Shown: positions 11,143-23,879 of the stretch, piece by piece
Position numbering within the stretch: position 1 is the stretch's first letter
Layout of the letters: each line of letters starts with the position of its first letter
Assembly: GCA_964016875.1 (NCBI GenBank)
Contig: OZ024736.1
Coordinates: forward strand, 40,208,707 to 40,272,706
Length of the DNA stretch: 64,000 nucleotides
Direction of reading: 5' to 3'
Origin: Fallopia convolvulus
Taxonomy: Eukaryota > Streptophyta > Magnoliopsida > Caryophyllales > Polygonaceae
Program-made: the position numbers and the translations under genes
Notes under the pieces: generated by a model
The model's database searches: none
What the model was told of the DNA's origin: nothing
What the model saw: the letters and a program-made list of their open reading frames with translations, nothing else

Positions 11143-11993
11143 GAGCATGTGCAATGGAGGGAATTCTCAATCCTCTCTCAAATTTCTCTCTCCTCTTCTC
11201 CTTTTAACACATCATATTCTCTCTCATCCACATCATTTTTCACCTTTTCTTTCCTCCTTCTCTTCCTCTTTCTCTAATTTCCTCCACAACAAAGAGGATC
11301 ATCTTTCAAGTCCTCTCCCCTACTTTAACATATATATTTAATACATATTTTAAATCATTCAATAGTTTACAATATTAGTTAATCAAATAAATTAATAATA
11401 AATCATATTTACTTAAAAAATTTGATTCAATTAATAAAATAAAAAATAATTTAAGATAATATAAATGAATTACTAATGAAAAAAACTTATTCAACATTAT
11501 AATAACTTCAAGCAAAACTATAAAGTACGAAAAAAATAAAAATAACATTAATCATAAATAACAAAATTTTTATTCTCATAGAAATGGAGTAGTGAAGAAG
11601 TAGTGAAAGGAGAGAGTAATAGATGAGTTGTGAAAGATATAATGATATTGGACTCTATTTATAGACAAAAAAAAATTATAAACATTGATTAATTATTTTT
11701 TTAAGAAAAATATCACATTTAATTATAATTTTATTAAAAATGATTAAAGGAAGAAATAAATGAAATTGGTTGAAAGTAGGAAGGACAAGTGTCAAATGCT
11801 AAATGGATGAAGGTATAAATTTGGGCACAAGGGCCAAGATTTTGATTTCTCTACAGAAGGAGGATTACTCCCTTTCCTCTCCCATTCCTCTTCCAAGAGA
11901 GGATCCCCTTTCAATGTTTACAACCAAGAGGACCTCCTCTTTGAGGAGAGAGAGTGCAAAGAGGAGGTTGATTACTCTTGGTTGCACATGCTC
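11143..11993. mobile_element. PIF/Harbinger-like element B, 851 bp
   Basis: Ends GAGCATGTGCAATGG and GTTGCACATGCTC form inverted repeats flanked by TAA (11140-11142 and 11994-11996), as in PIF/Harbinger (TWA target). It shares both C/T-rich subterminal blocks with elements A and C in the same orientation. It is a non-coding internal-deletion derivative. Confidence 0.75.
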
Positions 11994-12047
11994 TAAAAGA
12001 ATTCCATACTAGCTTTATTATTCAGCCATGTGATAATGAAACTATAA

Positions 12048-13296
12048 GAGCATGTGCAATGGTGAGAATTTTCGATCCTCTCTTATTTTTCTCTCTCCTT
12101 CTCTCCTTTTGACACATCATTTTCTCTATCATCCACATCACTTTTCACTTTTTCTTTCCTCCTCCTCTTCCTCTTTCTCTATTTTCTCCCACAACAAAGG
12201 GTATCCCCTTTCACTTCCTCTATCATACTTTAGCATATATATTTACTACATATTTTATATCATTCAATATTTTTACAAAGTTAGTTAATCAAATAAGTTA
12301 ATGATAAATTGTATTTATTTAAATAATTTGGATGATATTGAGTGTTTGTATTATTTTAAAATTTTGAGTTGTTTGGATTATTGTGATGATCCATGCAATG
12401 AAGTACTCCCACCGCTTCGCAATGTAAGTCGTTTCTAGCTCTTAAAGGTATTTCATAATGTAAGTCATTCATTCCCTTATTGAATATAAAACTTTTTAAA
12501 ATAGGTCATTACTCTATTTAATTTACTTAACATTCTAACAACATTCATTAACTCAATCAATTCTAGTGGTTAAAGAGTTAATTGTGCATTTGATAAAAAC
12601 AATCACTAAATTATCATCTTTTCCATTTTAAGCTTGTCTTAATTCCTATGCAAAATCGAAAAACGACTTACATTGTGAAACGGATGTAGTAGTTATTAGG
12701 CCCCTTAACTAATTTGTTCAAGTTAATAAAATCACAAATGACTAATGATAATGTAAATGAATTACTAATGAGAGAAAAAAATAATACTTAACATTAACAT
12801 AACTTCAAGAAACATTGTAAACTACGAAAGATAAAGTAAAAATAAAATTAAGCATAAATAATTTCAATATTTTCCATATTTTGATATATGGTATTGAGAG
12901 AGGTGAGGGAGGGGGGAGAAGAAGATAATTTGTGTGAAAATAAGGGAAATTTGGACTTATTTTGTAGACAAAAAAAAATTATAGACATTGTTTAAATTTT
13001 TCTAAAAAAATAATGTCATATTTTATGAAATTTTTAGTTATAAACTTATCAATTATAAATTAAAGTGAAATAAATGATAGTGGTTGAAGGTTGAATTGGA
13101 CACATGTCAACATGTGAATGGATCTTGAATCCTCTTTGGCACAAGGGCCAATGTATCAAATACTCTACAGAAAGAGGATTTCAAGCAATCCTCTTTGAAA
13201 GAGGATCCTCTTTTCCTATTTCACAACAATGAGGAGCTCCTCTATGAGGATAGAGAGTGTAAAGAGGAGCTAGTTTCCTCTCCATTGCACATGCTC
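12048..13296. mobile_element. PIF/Harbinger-like element A, 1249 bp
   Basis: Inverted ends GAGCATGTGCAATGG and CCATTGCACATGCTC are a perfect match, flanked by TAA at 12045-12047 and 13297-13299. It shares subterminal sequence with B and C, including 'ggcacaagggccaatg' near the right end. A Stowaway-like element (12406-12689) has inserted within it, so A is older than that insertion. Confidence 0.85.
12406..12689. mobile_element. Stowaway-like MITE nested in Harbinger-like element A
   Basis: Ends 'ctcccaccgcttcgcaatgtaagtcg' and 'cgacttacattgtgaaacggatgtag' are inverted, with TA on each side (12404-12405 and 12690-12691). It is non-coding. Confidence 0.78.
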
Positions 13297-13299
13297 TAA

Positions 13300-15660
13300 A
13301 CATATGCATTATAACTTATTTGAATGTTTTTCTATTTTTTCATTTAATCTCGATAACCGTTTGTCGCTTGCGATTTAAGTTTTTTCGTTCTATTGCATCT
13401 TTACTACGTGCGACAATATATAAGCTGAAACGAGAAGGGTTCGGATCGAATTGTCACTCTCTCTTTTGGAAAATGTGGACTAATAAAACTCATATTAAAG
13501 TAGGGATTCACGGTCAATAAAACTCATATGAAAATACTTGTAACCGAAGCTATTCTGAGCATAACATATAGTTAGGGAGTACATATGGCATGGTGATAGG
13601 AATGTACGTTGTTTGTGTAAATTTGAAGATACGGGTCGATCGGTTGAGAAAAATAAAACATGAAGTCAAGAAAACTCCAGATCAAGATTACCGACATGAA
13701 AATAAGACAAGTCATGTTGAAAATAGAATAGTTAATTTATTTTGAAATATTGATTTTTAATTTTACATATATAAAGATTTAAAAAAAATTGCAATACAAA
13801 TTGAAGGTACAAACAGAAACAATAGATGCATGGTTTTCTAGGCATTACATTTGTATCTCAAGAGGATGAATATAATTAGATTTGGAAATTAGATGTAGCC
13901 CCTCGCACTTGGATTTAATAATACGATAACTTGATAATAATATAAATATTTGAAAATGTAATGTTAAATAAATTAGCTCATTCAAAATTGAAAATAGTCT
14001 AGTAGAATTTTTATATTGTCCCGGGTCACCGTAGGTATACAGACTACAGTAAAAAAGATTACAAGTGGAGAAAAGAGGTGAATTATTGGTGGGGCCAGGG
14101 TAATGAAAGGTGGGGCCGGGAGATAAAAAAGTTGTACGGCGCGACGGGAACGTTGGCGGGGGAGCACGCCACCTCCGCAAAATCAGCTTCGCTTTATCTC
14201 CTTTAAAATAAAGCCAGAGAGTTTTCTCGAGCACCGTGCTGCGCCACCGTGGTCTCCTTTCTCTCCATTTCCCCCCTTTTCTTTTAACAATACTCCACTA
14301 AAGTAGATTAGTACTTTTTAATTTGATTTAACAAAACGCTAATTAATCATGATTAATAGTACTACCAGTCACGTGCGCGCAGTTGATTAGGGGCTTAATT
14401 GGGATCCATTCATTCATTACTCATATGTAGTTCATTGTATTTGGATTAGACTTGGTTTAATTAAGGAATTTTAATCACCGACCATAAATTCGTGTCTGTC
14501 AAAAGGTACGCACAATATGGGCTCCATTTACAACTTAATTATGTTTTAAAGGGTGGATCACTCGATCACGCCCCCCCCCATCGCCGTCCAATGTTTCCTT
14601 CTTTCCGCCTTCAATTCATCACATCTTAAACTATCATGTGTGCCAAAGTGAACACGTTTCGAATACAAGGGACCGAAGGTGAGTAGGTTCACATTAATTG
14701 GTATCGGAGCTTAGGAGGGTAGATTCGTCATTCATGGACCGAATAAGTATTATTTTGATTTTTTTTTGCTCAATCTTTCATTGATTTTGCAGGTTTATTT
14801 TTTATAATTATTTTTTTCAAATTCAAATTAATGCAGTTCTAGTAGATAAGAAATTGTGAATATAGAATAATAAATGATATTGTGTCTTTTTTTAAGAAAA
14901 ATGATATTATGTCTTCATATGTTTTTATATCATATCATAATAGAGTTTATTTATTTTTCCTAAAAGAAGAGTCTCAAGTAGGAGATAAATAGTCGTTTTG
15001 TAAATATTTGTATAATGTCTTTGAAATAAATTTTTAAATACTTATTTTATTTTAATATTTATGAAAATAATCAATACATAAATATGAAGCATTTATTTGA
15101 CTTGAGAGGAACAACTTTTTTAATCGTAAAGATCTTGCCACATCATAACACATGAATTATACATGTAATTTTCATTTATGAGTACAAATCAACAAGCAAT
15201 CTATAATTCCTCATTTGTTAGAATGGTTTAGGGCGATAATAGGTCAACTCTTAACGTCCAACATAATTAACAAAATATACAAATTGATGTGTAGTCAAAT
15301 TGTCTCTAATGATGTATTGAGATATATTCTTGAAGAAGAAGCATCATATCATATGTAGTTAATTTGTCCCCATAAAAAACAAGAATGCATGCATGTGAAT
15401 GAATTCGACACCATGAGTACGTATCAAGTGTCATAAACTCGTATTCATAATTTGTTTAGTCGATCGACACCGGCCTGCTTTATGATGGCTAGCTTGCAAC
15501 CATTACATTACATGCACTCTCAGACCGATTAAACAAGGATTATATCAATTCTTCACGGTCGGATCGTCACAAATAAAGTACTAGTATACACATGATTATC
15601 AACTATGTATTTGAATTAAATGAAAACTTTTGAAACATCGAAAACACATTTTGCATCACA
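13300..15660. other. Intergenic DNA, no gene seen
   Basis: No convincing coding region. The 14080-14280 stretch is unusually GC-rich for the neighbourhood and contains two close copies of 'ggtggggcc(a/g)gg'. An LTR-type primer-binding-site-like sequence is at 14699-14710. Confidence 0.45.
14699..14710 (+). other. Possible retrotransposon primer-binding-site relic
   Basis: TGGTATCGGAGC differs at one base from TGGTATCAGAGC, the initiator-Met tRNA primer site used by plant LTR elements (an exact copy is at 58350-58361). No gag or second LTR was recognised nearby. Confidence 0.3.
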
Positions 15661-15674
15661 TGTAAATTGATGTA

Positions 15675-15965
15675 CTTGTTTCCAAGGAATCGGGGAACCG
15701 AATCGAAAAAAAAATAGGCAGTTTCGGAACCAGAACTGGGGGTTGGCCGTTTCCGGTTCCACGTTTCTTGGAATCGGAGAACCGGCGGCCTTAAAAAAGA
15801 AAATATACCGTGTAAATGGAGAACCACGATCGCGACAGTTTTGCAATTGCAATTATTTTTTAAGGTTTGAAACTGGAAAAAACCGAAACCGAGAATCAAA
15901 CCGAGGAACCGAGAGTCCCGGTTTCAGAATTCCGAGGAATTGAAACCGCCGGTTTCAGAACTGAA
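15675..15965. repeat. GC-rich 'ggaaccg' repeat patch, probable hAT-type fragment
   Basis: Dense 'gaaccgg/ccggttc'-type motifs in both orientations lie in otherwise AT-rich DNA. Such motifs form the subterminal regions of many plant hAT elements. No clean termini or target duplication were found. Confidence 0.4.
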
Positions 15966-16176
15966 GCATCTTCTACGTACATGCATGAATTGGATATAAG
16001 TGCATATTATCCGTAGTATTGAAATCAACACATTAACATGTAATGGGTCTTGATTGGTTTTCTATCACACCTCACGCCTATCATCATAAATGTCGTTCAT
16101 AAACAATGCTTTATTTTTGGGTTTTCCAAGGTGGGCACTACTTATAGAAATTAAAACGGGAATCGATCTCAAGATA

Positions 16177-16447
16177 CTCCCTCCGATTCAAAATAAGTGT
16201 CATTTTACACTTTGACACTAGTTTTAAGAAAAGTATTAATTAAACTCAAAATCTTAAATTTTTTTCTCAATTTTATCGCTCACCACTTTTTTGAACCAAT
16301 GAATGATTACTTTTAGTCAACAAAAACACATTTCAATAACTATTTTCATAACTCTCTCATAATCAATTGTCTAGAAAACTTAAAACGACACTTAAAATGG
16401 ATAAAAATTAAAGTGTTATAAAGACACTTATTTTGGATCGGAGAGAG
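16177..16447. mobile_element. Stowaway-like MITE, 271 bp
   Basis: Ends 'ctccctccgattcaaaataagtgtc' and 'gacacttattttggatcggagagag' are inverted, with TA at 16175-16176 and 16448-16449. It is the classic CTCCCTCCG terminus and is non-coding. Confidence 0.88.
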
Positions 16448-16449
16448 TA

Positions 16450-18904
16450 CTACATAAAGTTCTAGATAGTTATGTTTTGTTAAATTATAATTTAAACCAG
16501 ATGACATGAGAAAATAGTATAGGAAAGCAACGTGTAAATCTAGTAGCCTACACACGATTGAGAATCGGGTTCACTAGCTTCTTAACATTTAATCCCACTA
16601 GTGAACCGGATCATGGCTTTGTCGGAGTAATTTCGGTTTAGAGATCGAACAGTTTATTGTTTTAAAAAATAATAAAAAATATTTTAAATACAAAATTCAA
16701 GATATATTTCTAAAATTTAATTCTTATCCTATAACCAAGGTAGGATAGAAAACTCGAATATTTAATACGCCATGAGATTTTTGACTAATCCGAGGTTAAG
16801 AAATAGGGCGGCAAATGCTCTTTGATCGTCCCTAAACAATACAGTACTTATTTCAGGGTATTTGTTAAGTTGTGCCAAACAAAAAGTTAATGTGAGCAAG
16901 TGAGCAATAGATTAAACTTAATCATAATTACCTTTGCATTATAACAAAACGAGAAATTAAGCAACATGATTAGAAATTATGAAAACACACACACACAACG
17001 ACATATAAACACACGAACACAGATCACACGTTCGCACGAACAAACGATTGTACTAGTCCATGATTATGCTGTACATGATCATCAAATCCTCCGGCAAGTT
17101 CAATTATAAGGGTGATTCCTTTCTGATTCAGCATAATTTTGTCTCCAAAATTATAACCGCATGTCCAATTATTACCGCACACTCTTGTTACTTGTTAGGT
17201 TTTGATAATTACACCAATATCCAAAGCACCACCAACATTATCTCGTGTACGTAGTACTCCGTAATTAGTAACCCTTTTCACTGTGGTGAGCCACGGAGTT
17301 TGGTTCAATTATAGAAGTTTACGTGTGACGCTTGTAAACTTTTGGCAACGACAAGACGACTCAATTTTACCTTTTTCTGTTTTTATCCCTCTATGGTAAA
17401 CTTTAATCACATCCAATGTAAAAAATGTTGATGCTGGTTCAAAAAAATGTAAACAATACTTATGGGGCCAGTATGAATCAATTCAATAAACATATGATTG
17501 TAAATGAATAAATGGGTGTTGATGGAGGGTTGAGTTGTCAAAACTTTACTATCCAAAATTTTAAAGTTGAAACATGTAAATTTGAACACACTAATTTATA
17601 ATAAACCGAATTTGATTGATCCGAAACTAGTTAGGTTGAAACCCAAAACCCGGTGAATTGATCGATTTAGTATATTTAAAAAATTATTATTTTTTTAATA
17701 TTATTATATTATTAAAATACATAAAATAATATTTTATTGTTAAAAATCATTATTTAATTAAAACATTAATTTTATAATCTTAAAAAAGTCAAGATAATTG
17801 ACTTGCTGATCAAACCAACTCATCCGTAAACCTGCAACGACCAAACTCAAATTGACTCGTGATTTATAATGACCCGAATTTAGATTCAGCCATAATAAAA
17901 AATAACCGAACTTAATTAAAATCCAACTCAATTGACAGATCTGATGGTGCTCATTAAAATTTATCAGCATAATATGCATGGATAAATATACTATTAAATT
18001 AAATAGACCCAGGTGAAAAGCTGTATTGAGCGAAATTTAAAAATAAGTGACTCATTAAATTTTATTAAGTGTAGTATAATACGGAGTATGAAAATTGAGG
18101 GGTTCATAGGACAACCAATACTTATTCCTAAATATCACAGGAATTATTATTCTTACATGTCGAGGGTACTAACGTAGTCCATATGTACACATAATAAATG
18201 GGAGATGTAAAATAGTTGTACGAACGTACGTACTCAAAATAAAAATAGTGTATGAATTATTCTAGTAACGTTATACAGTTTGAAGCACACTTTTAAGTGG
18301 TTGGTACGTGTTTAAAATGCGATCTGTATGGAGTCTAAACATTAGAGGGCAATTACTGTACAGTACAAGATACGTAATACTCTTACAAAATTAAATAAAA
18401 AGGTTGGGGATAGGGGGCATATGGCCACGTATGGGCATAGAGAATGAGTGATTGAGAAACAAGGGAGAAGAAGCCGAGGCGCATAGAGCCCAGTGCAACT
18501 GTGCAATGTGTCATCGAATTTGTATTATTTACATTGAAATGGTTTTAAAAGGGTAAAAATTAAATGTAAAAGGCTGCAAATTTACGCAAATTACATACGT
18601 GGCCCGTTACTTTCTCTGTCTCCCTGCAGCTACCTACTTCCCTTTTGCTCCCCTCCACACTTCCCACTTCCCACACACACTCATTCTCTTGTCACGCGCT
18701 TCTTCTTTTACGTAGTGGCGTGGTCGACACTTGCTGAGTACGCGCGTGACGGTGGAGTCTGAGTAGATACTAGATACAGGGAATTGAAGAGGCTGAATTG
18801 CTACTAGATAGATACGCTGATACACTGCAGTAATAATAATACGGAGTAATAATTGTATGCAAGCTATTCTTTTTTAGTTTAAAATAATCAATACGGAGCA
18901 AATA
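16450..18904. other. Intergenic DNA, no gene seen
   Basis: Mostly AT-rich and non-coding. It includes a short (ac)n run at about 16984-16998. A pyrimidine-rich, relatively GC-rich patch (about 18600-18780) could be an old promoter or leader, but no coding frame follows it; the LINE at 18.9 kb lies immediately downstream. Confidence 0.4.
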
Positions 18905-18946
18905 AGCAGGATGACTCCTTGGAGTTTATCTTAACTTCCGGCTTTA

Positions 18947-19485
18947 ATGGTAAATTTTGCGTCATTTGAAAAGGGTCACAATTTTCAAACGAAAGTCTTC
19001 ATACTGTCCACAAGGACAACCGCTTTATTAGTATATTATGCTAACTTGAAAACCAATAATAAAATGATCTTCATCTTTGTATATGCGCCGCCGTGGACAA
19101 CTGACAAAGAAGCATCATGGACAAGAATAACATAATATATTAAAAATTGTACCCTTTCGTGCATTTTAATGGGAGATCTCAACGAATTCAAACACCTAGA
19201 GGAAAAACAAGGGGGGTGCGAGCCCAAACCACAACAGGTACAATCAACTCGTTAATTTTAAAAATGCATTTGATATGTGTGATATTCCTACATTTGGGAA
19301 TAAATTCACATGGCGAAAGTCCAAAAACTTGGATAACACAACACTCGAAAAATTGGACCGAGCGCTCGTTAGTAATCATATTATCCAATGGTACCCATCC
19401 ATTGCAGCCAAAAACCATGCGTTTTCAACATCAGACCACTGCCCGATTTCCTGCAACCTTCCTACTGGAACACCGTTTAAAGCCC
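18947..19485 (+). pseudogene. LINE AP-endonuclease domain (decayed)
   Basis: Endonuclease blocks are spread over frames: VYAPPWTTDKEASWTRI near 19.08 kb, a GDLNEF-like block near 19.17 kb (the 'gggagatctcaacgaattc' stretch), then FTWRKSKNLDNTTLEKLDRAL and an SDHCPISC block near 19.43 kb. The last carries the SDH motif of exonuclease-endonuclease-phosphatase enzymes. Frameshifts separate them. Confidence 0.8.
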
Positions 19486-19489
19486 AACT

Positions 19490-19685
19490 ATTCAAATTCG
19501 TAATGATGTGGACATCGTGGAAAGATTTCCAAAATATCATTAAACAATTATGGCGTTTCAATGCTGGTGGATCCCATATGTTCAACCATTCAAATTCGAA
19601 ATGATGTGGACATCGAGGAAAGATTTCCAAAATATCATTAAACAATTCTGACGTTTCAATGCTGGTGGATCCCATATGTTCAACC
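19490..19685. repeat. 98-bp tandem duplication inside LINE
   Basis: Units 19490-19587 and 19588-19685 are nearly identical (a handful of mismatches), both starting attcaaattcg and ending ttcaacc. The unit length is not a multiple of three, so it shifts the frame. Confidence 0.93.
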
Positions 19686-20113
19686 TCACAAAAAAAATAC
19701 TACTAAAGTCTAAAGCAAAGAATTGAAATAAACAAACGTTCGGGAATATCTTTGAGCAAATAAAAAAACTCGATGAGCACCTGCTTGGCATACAAAAAGA
19801 AATCATTGAACACAACAACACACAACTAATCCAAAAACAAGAAAGATTGTAAAAGAAACGTGCGTACCTTGTCCAGTTCCGCCACTCTTACTGGAAACAA
19901 AGAGAAAAAAATACTCATATAAAACTGAATGATAAAAGTACTAAATATTTCCATCGGATTACAAGTGGTAGAAGAAACAAAACTAATATCAAAGCAATCC
20001 GTTCCACTGATGGCACACAAATTACGGGCTTAGACAACATAAGAACAAAAATCAGGCGGGACTTCCAAAACCGCTTTCGGGCACTGGAAATTAATCGTGG
20101 AAAACTACAACAC

Positions 20114-21557
20114 ATGACTCAAACCATTCAAGAGGAAATAACTGAGACAGAAAACTCAGAACTCATTAAACCAGTCTTTAATACGGAGATAAAGAAGGTC
20201 ATGTTTGATATTGGTGATGACAAATCCCCAGGTCCGAACGGTATGCCGACATATTTCTTTAAGAAATATTGGCATATTGTCGGCCCGGACGCAATTAAGG
20301 CTGTTAAAATCTTCTTTTATTCAGGAAAGATTCTAAAACAACTCAACCATACCTTCATAACAATAGTACCCAAATGTGAAAATCCTAACTCGACAAACCA
20401 TTATAGACCAATAAGTCTATGCAACACCATTTATAAAGTCATCTAAAAAATCCATACAAATCGCCTAAAGAGCATAATGACTAAACTCATTCACCCAATG
20501 CAAGGAGCCTTCATCCAAAATAGAAGCATCCATGACAACACTCTCGTTGCACACGAGATTTTCCACTCCTTCCGCTACAAGAAGGGTCGCGAGGGTTGGA
20601 TAGCCATCAAACTTGACATGGAAAAAGCTTATGATCGTATCAATTGGATTCCACGAGAAATTTGTGGGTTGGATTCGAGAATGCATTGAAATAGTTTCCT
20701 TCTCTATATTGGTCAACAACGGGCCAACAAAACAGTTCTACCCCCACGGGATCTTAGGCAAGGTGACCCCTATCACCATACCTATTTATTCTTGTCGCCG
20801 AGATCTTGGCAAGACAACTCCAACTAAAGAGCACCAACCTAAAAAACGACATTGGGATCCAACCCTCAAGAAATGGAACAAAAATCCCATTCTTGGCATT
20901 CATGGATGACATTATCATCTTTGCTAAAGCAAACTGCCAAGCATGCAAACACATTAAAGAAATTGTCGAAGACTATTGTCAAGTGTCTGGTCAAAAAGTC
21001 AACTTTCACGAATCTTCATTCCAAGTTACCAAAAAACACAAATAATAACACGAAGGAACAAATAAAACAAATTCTCCAGATGGCGAATACAGTTGCTTTA
21101 GATAAGTACCTGGGATGCCCAATTATCAACGGGAGAGTGACACAAAATACTTTCAAACCCTTGACTCTATCCCATTCTATGTGTCAATCTTGACAACAAT
21201 GAAATTTATAGTAAGAGGAAAATCCGTCGACGAACCAGATCCCAATTATCTAAATGGAAAGAAAACGCCTTGTCCTAGGAGGGGCGTAAAATCCCAATTA
21301 AAACAAACATGTCCGCACAACCAAACTATATTATGCAATCGTTTATGCTTCCCCAAACAACGTTGAAAGAACTAGACCAAATTAATATGAATTTTTTCTG
21401 GAACAAGGAAAATAATTACAAACCACTCATAAGCTGGAACTCCATTTGCCGTCCACCCACCCACGGTGGGGTGGGAATTGTAAAGGCGGAAGATATGAAC
21501 CAAGCACTTCAAATGAAACTACTTTGGAAAATTCTAGCAGAACCAGATAACCTCTAG
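20114..21557 (+). pseudogene. LINE reverse transcriptase (decayed)
   Basis: RT blocks in order are DDKSPGPNGMPTYFFKKYW, then NHYRPISLCNTIYKVI ending in a stop, then QGAFIQNRSIHDNTLVAHEI and KLDMEKAYDRINW, the palm motif AFMDDIIIFAK (a variant of F/YADD, with Met for Ala) near 20.9 kb, and finally the MQSFMLPQTTLKELDQIN thumb-like region at 21309-21557. Several frame changes lie between the blocks. It parallels 7030-8965 on the other strand. Confidence 0.88.
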
Positions 21558-21961
21558 GTCAGAATAGTAATAGAAAAATACATTAAAAAGGAAAATATTC
21601 TGACCTATAAGAAAAAAACACCTCATGGCAGTGGTCAAAACTATTAAGCCTACGTGCCCTGTTCGCGAAGGGGCTCATTTGGCAAGTTGGGATGGAAAAA
21701 CTATCCCTTTTTGGAAAGATAACTGGATCGGTAATGGCCCCCCTTTACCCAAATCTAGAGGTTGAAAGCCTCATTAACTTGGATGAACCGGTTGAAGTAT
21801 ATCTCCATGAAGACAACTCATGGAATATAGAGAAAATGAGTAAGGTCGTTAATATTGAGGATCTCAAAAAAATTACCAAAATTATTAAATCCATTAACAA
21901 AATTTCAGATAGATTGTACTGACAACCAAGTAAAAACGGTTGATATTCTACCCACTTAGCC

Positions 21962-23011
21962 ATGCAGTGGATCCACCAATCCAAAGGTGAACCCAAAATT
22001 AACCTAGAATGGATCAATAAACTCAACATCCCTCCCAAAATGAAGAATTTCCTTTGGAAAGTGGCACGAAATGGCCTACCAACCACAACAAGACTTACAA
22101 CAAACCATATTTCAGTATCTCAAGGTTGTGAAGCGTGTAACAACCAGGTTGAAGACACCAACCACATTTTACCCTCATGCCACCTTGAAAGGGCGACCCT
22201 TAAATGTGTAAGTCCCAAACTTTTTTAGCTCGTCGGCCGAGTATCCCCTATCGACAAAAAACCACACCAAGTCCTAGAGGAAATTCTAACAATGGCAATG
22301 AAAGAGGAAATGAAACTCCTATCATTCACCTGGTGGAGCCTATGGTTCTCTAGGAACAAGAGAGTTTTTGACAACAACAACAACAAATCATACCTTAATA
22401 ATGCCGATAACCTATTCGAGTTCACTCGAAACCAGGTCAAAGAATGGAAACTTGCTGGAGCTTCCGAGTCCCCTAGTTCCCGTAACTATGTTGTGAGAGC
22501 TGAAACGAGGAGAAAGCTTACCAAGTGGGCAAAACCTAAAAGAGATTACATTAAGTTGAATTTTGATGGTGAAGTGAGTGCAGACGGCGTGGCTACGTTT
22601 GGTTTCATCCTGAGGGACTCTGGTGGCTCCCTGATCCATTTTGATGGAGGACTGATTGGTCGACAGTATGTTCTGATATCCGAGACCATCGCCTTGCACC
22701 AGGGACTTCTCGAGGCCATTGGTCATGGCATTCCCCAGATCTAGATTGAAGGCGATGATTTGCAGCTGGTCAAGGCCGTTCTTGGTGACTGACGTTGCCC
22801 TTGGGAGATTGAGGTGTTGCATTCGGACATCCATTGCTTGCTCACCCGCTTCCAGGATTGTTGTATTTCTCATGTCCATCGTGAGTGTAATTTTGTGGCG
22901 GAATTCATCTCTGGATCCTTCATGCGTGTCTCCTCCATCCCACTTGCAGTCGACTCGGGTTTGCTTACCCTCATTCATCAGAATGCTCTAGGACGACCAC
23001 TTACTTGTTAG
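21962..23011 (+). pseudogene. LINE zf-RVT linker and RNase H (decayed)
   Basis: The linker has LNIPPKMKNFLWKVARNGLPT with C-x2-C and H-x(5)-C residues. After a break and an LSFTWWSLWFSRN block, the RNase H starts at KLNFDGEVSADGVATFGFIL. A stop at 22742-22744 interrupts the RNase H, whose remaining part (IEGDDLQLVKAVLGD, then VHRECNFVAEFISGSF) lies in shifted frames and ends at 23011. Confidence 0.85.
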
Positions 23012-23678
23012 TGGCCACCCTAATCTCTTTCCTTATCTAAAAGAAAAAACAAAGCCTAAAGCCTCCCTCTATTTCGTTCTCCGCTCTTCGTACTTGAACT
23101 TCAACTAATGCTAGTTCTAAGGCCGTAACTTGGCCTGGTGGCATTATCTTACTGGATGATGCTCCAATCTCAGTGACCAGTCACTCGGACACAATTTTTA
23201 TTTCTTACTCCGTAGGAGAAATAACCAAAGTTGGAGAGTGGTTGTAAGAATTCTCTTACACTTTTAGTCATGGAAAATAACCCAAACTTTAGGATATGAT
23301 GCGATCACTTTAAATGTATGAGATTTTTGTGGTTAACTATTGCTGATATTACTTGTAAAAACTCGGGTTACAAGTAAGAACCGATTTTCAGTCAAATTTG
23401 GCTCCATATAAAGAGCTAGAAGTTGTTGTAACAAACTCACCGAAATAATGAATTTCATACCTATTTCTCTCTTTCTTGTTCCTCTGTACAAATCACATTT
23501 TCTAACATGATATCAAACAAATTCATTTAATATTTTGATTGATTCGATCCTTCTTCTGCAATTTTTTCGATCAATTGATCGTTTCTTCAATGATTTTGAT
23601 CATAATCTCGCTTTCTTCCAATTCGATTTCTTCTCGATTTCCTACTCGGAATTCGATTTCGTGCTTGATTTTGATACA

Positions 23679-23830
23679 ATGGATCCAAATAATCCTTCAT
23701 AAATTCATGTCTCTGACAGTCCAGGCATGACTTTGGCTACTAAAGTGTTTGACGGCACATGATTCTTCGCATGGAGGAGCTCGATGGCAATTGCCCTAAA
23801 AGCGAAAAACAATTTCGGATTTTTGACCGG
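23679..23830 (+). pseudogene. Copia gag N-terminal fragment
   Basis: From ATG at 23679 the frame reads MDPNNPS-stop-IHVSDSPGMTLATKVFDGT-stop-FFAWRSSMAIAL. This resembles the N-terminal domain of copia-type gag (a 'T.VFDGT.F..WR.SM..AL..K' pattern). Stops show it is dead, and the homology ends where the MULE-like segment begins. Confidence 0.6.
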
Positions 23831-23879
23831 AGCTCATTCAGGGAAAGAGTTGATGAGGTGAATCTCTCATCTATTAAAT

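Larger units (their letters stand above)
18905..23045 (+). mobile_element. Decayed L1-type LINE, endonuclease to RNase H
   Basis: In order it holds an AP-endonuclease part, reverse transcriptase, zinc-knuckle linker, RNase H, then a 3' end CACCCTAATCTCTTTCCTTATC with an A-rich tail, matching the 3' end of the minus-strand copy at 5.8 kb. The first recognisable sequence lies inside the endonuclease domain, so it is 5'-truncated. Target duplications could not be identified, and many stops, frameshifts and a 98-bp tandem duplication show that it is older than the copy at 5.8-9.0 kb. Confidence 0.88.

Noticed and set aside
13845..14234. 129-codon minus-strand open frame
   Set aside because: Low-complexity Pro/Thr-rich translation, no recognisable motif, no homologous neighbour. 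Probably a chance frame in the GC-richer patch.
16567..16608. Inverted 'ggttcactag...ctagtgaacc' hairpin
   Set aside because: A 10-bp isolated inverted repeat in non-coding DNA with no gene, U-tract or repeat family attached. Likely chance.
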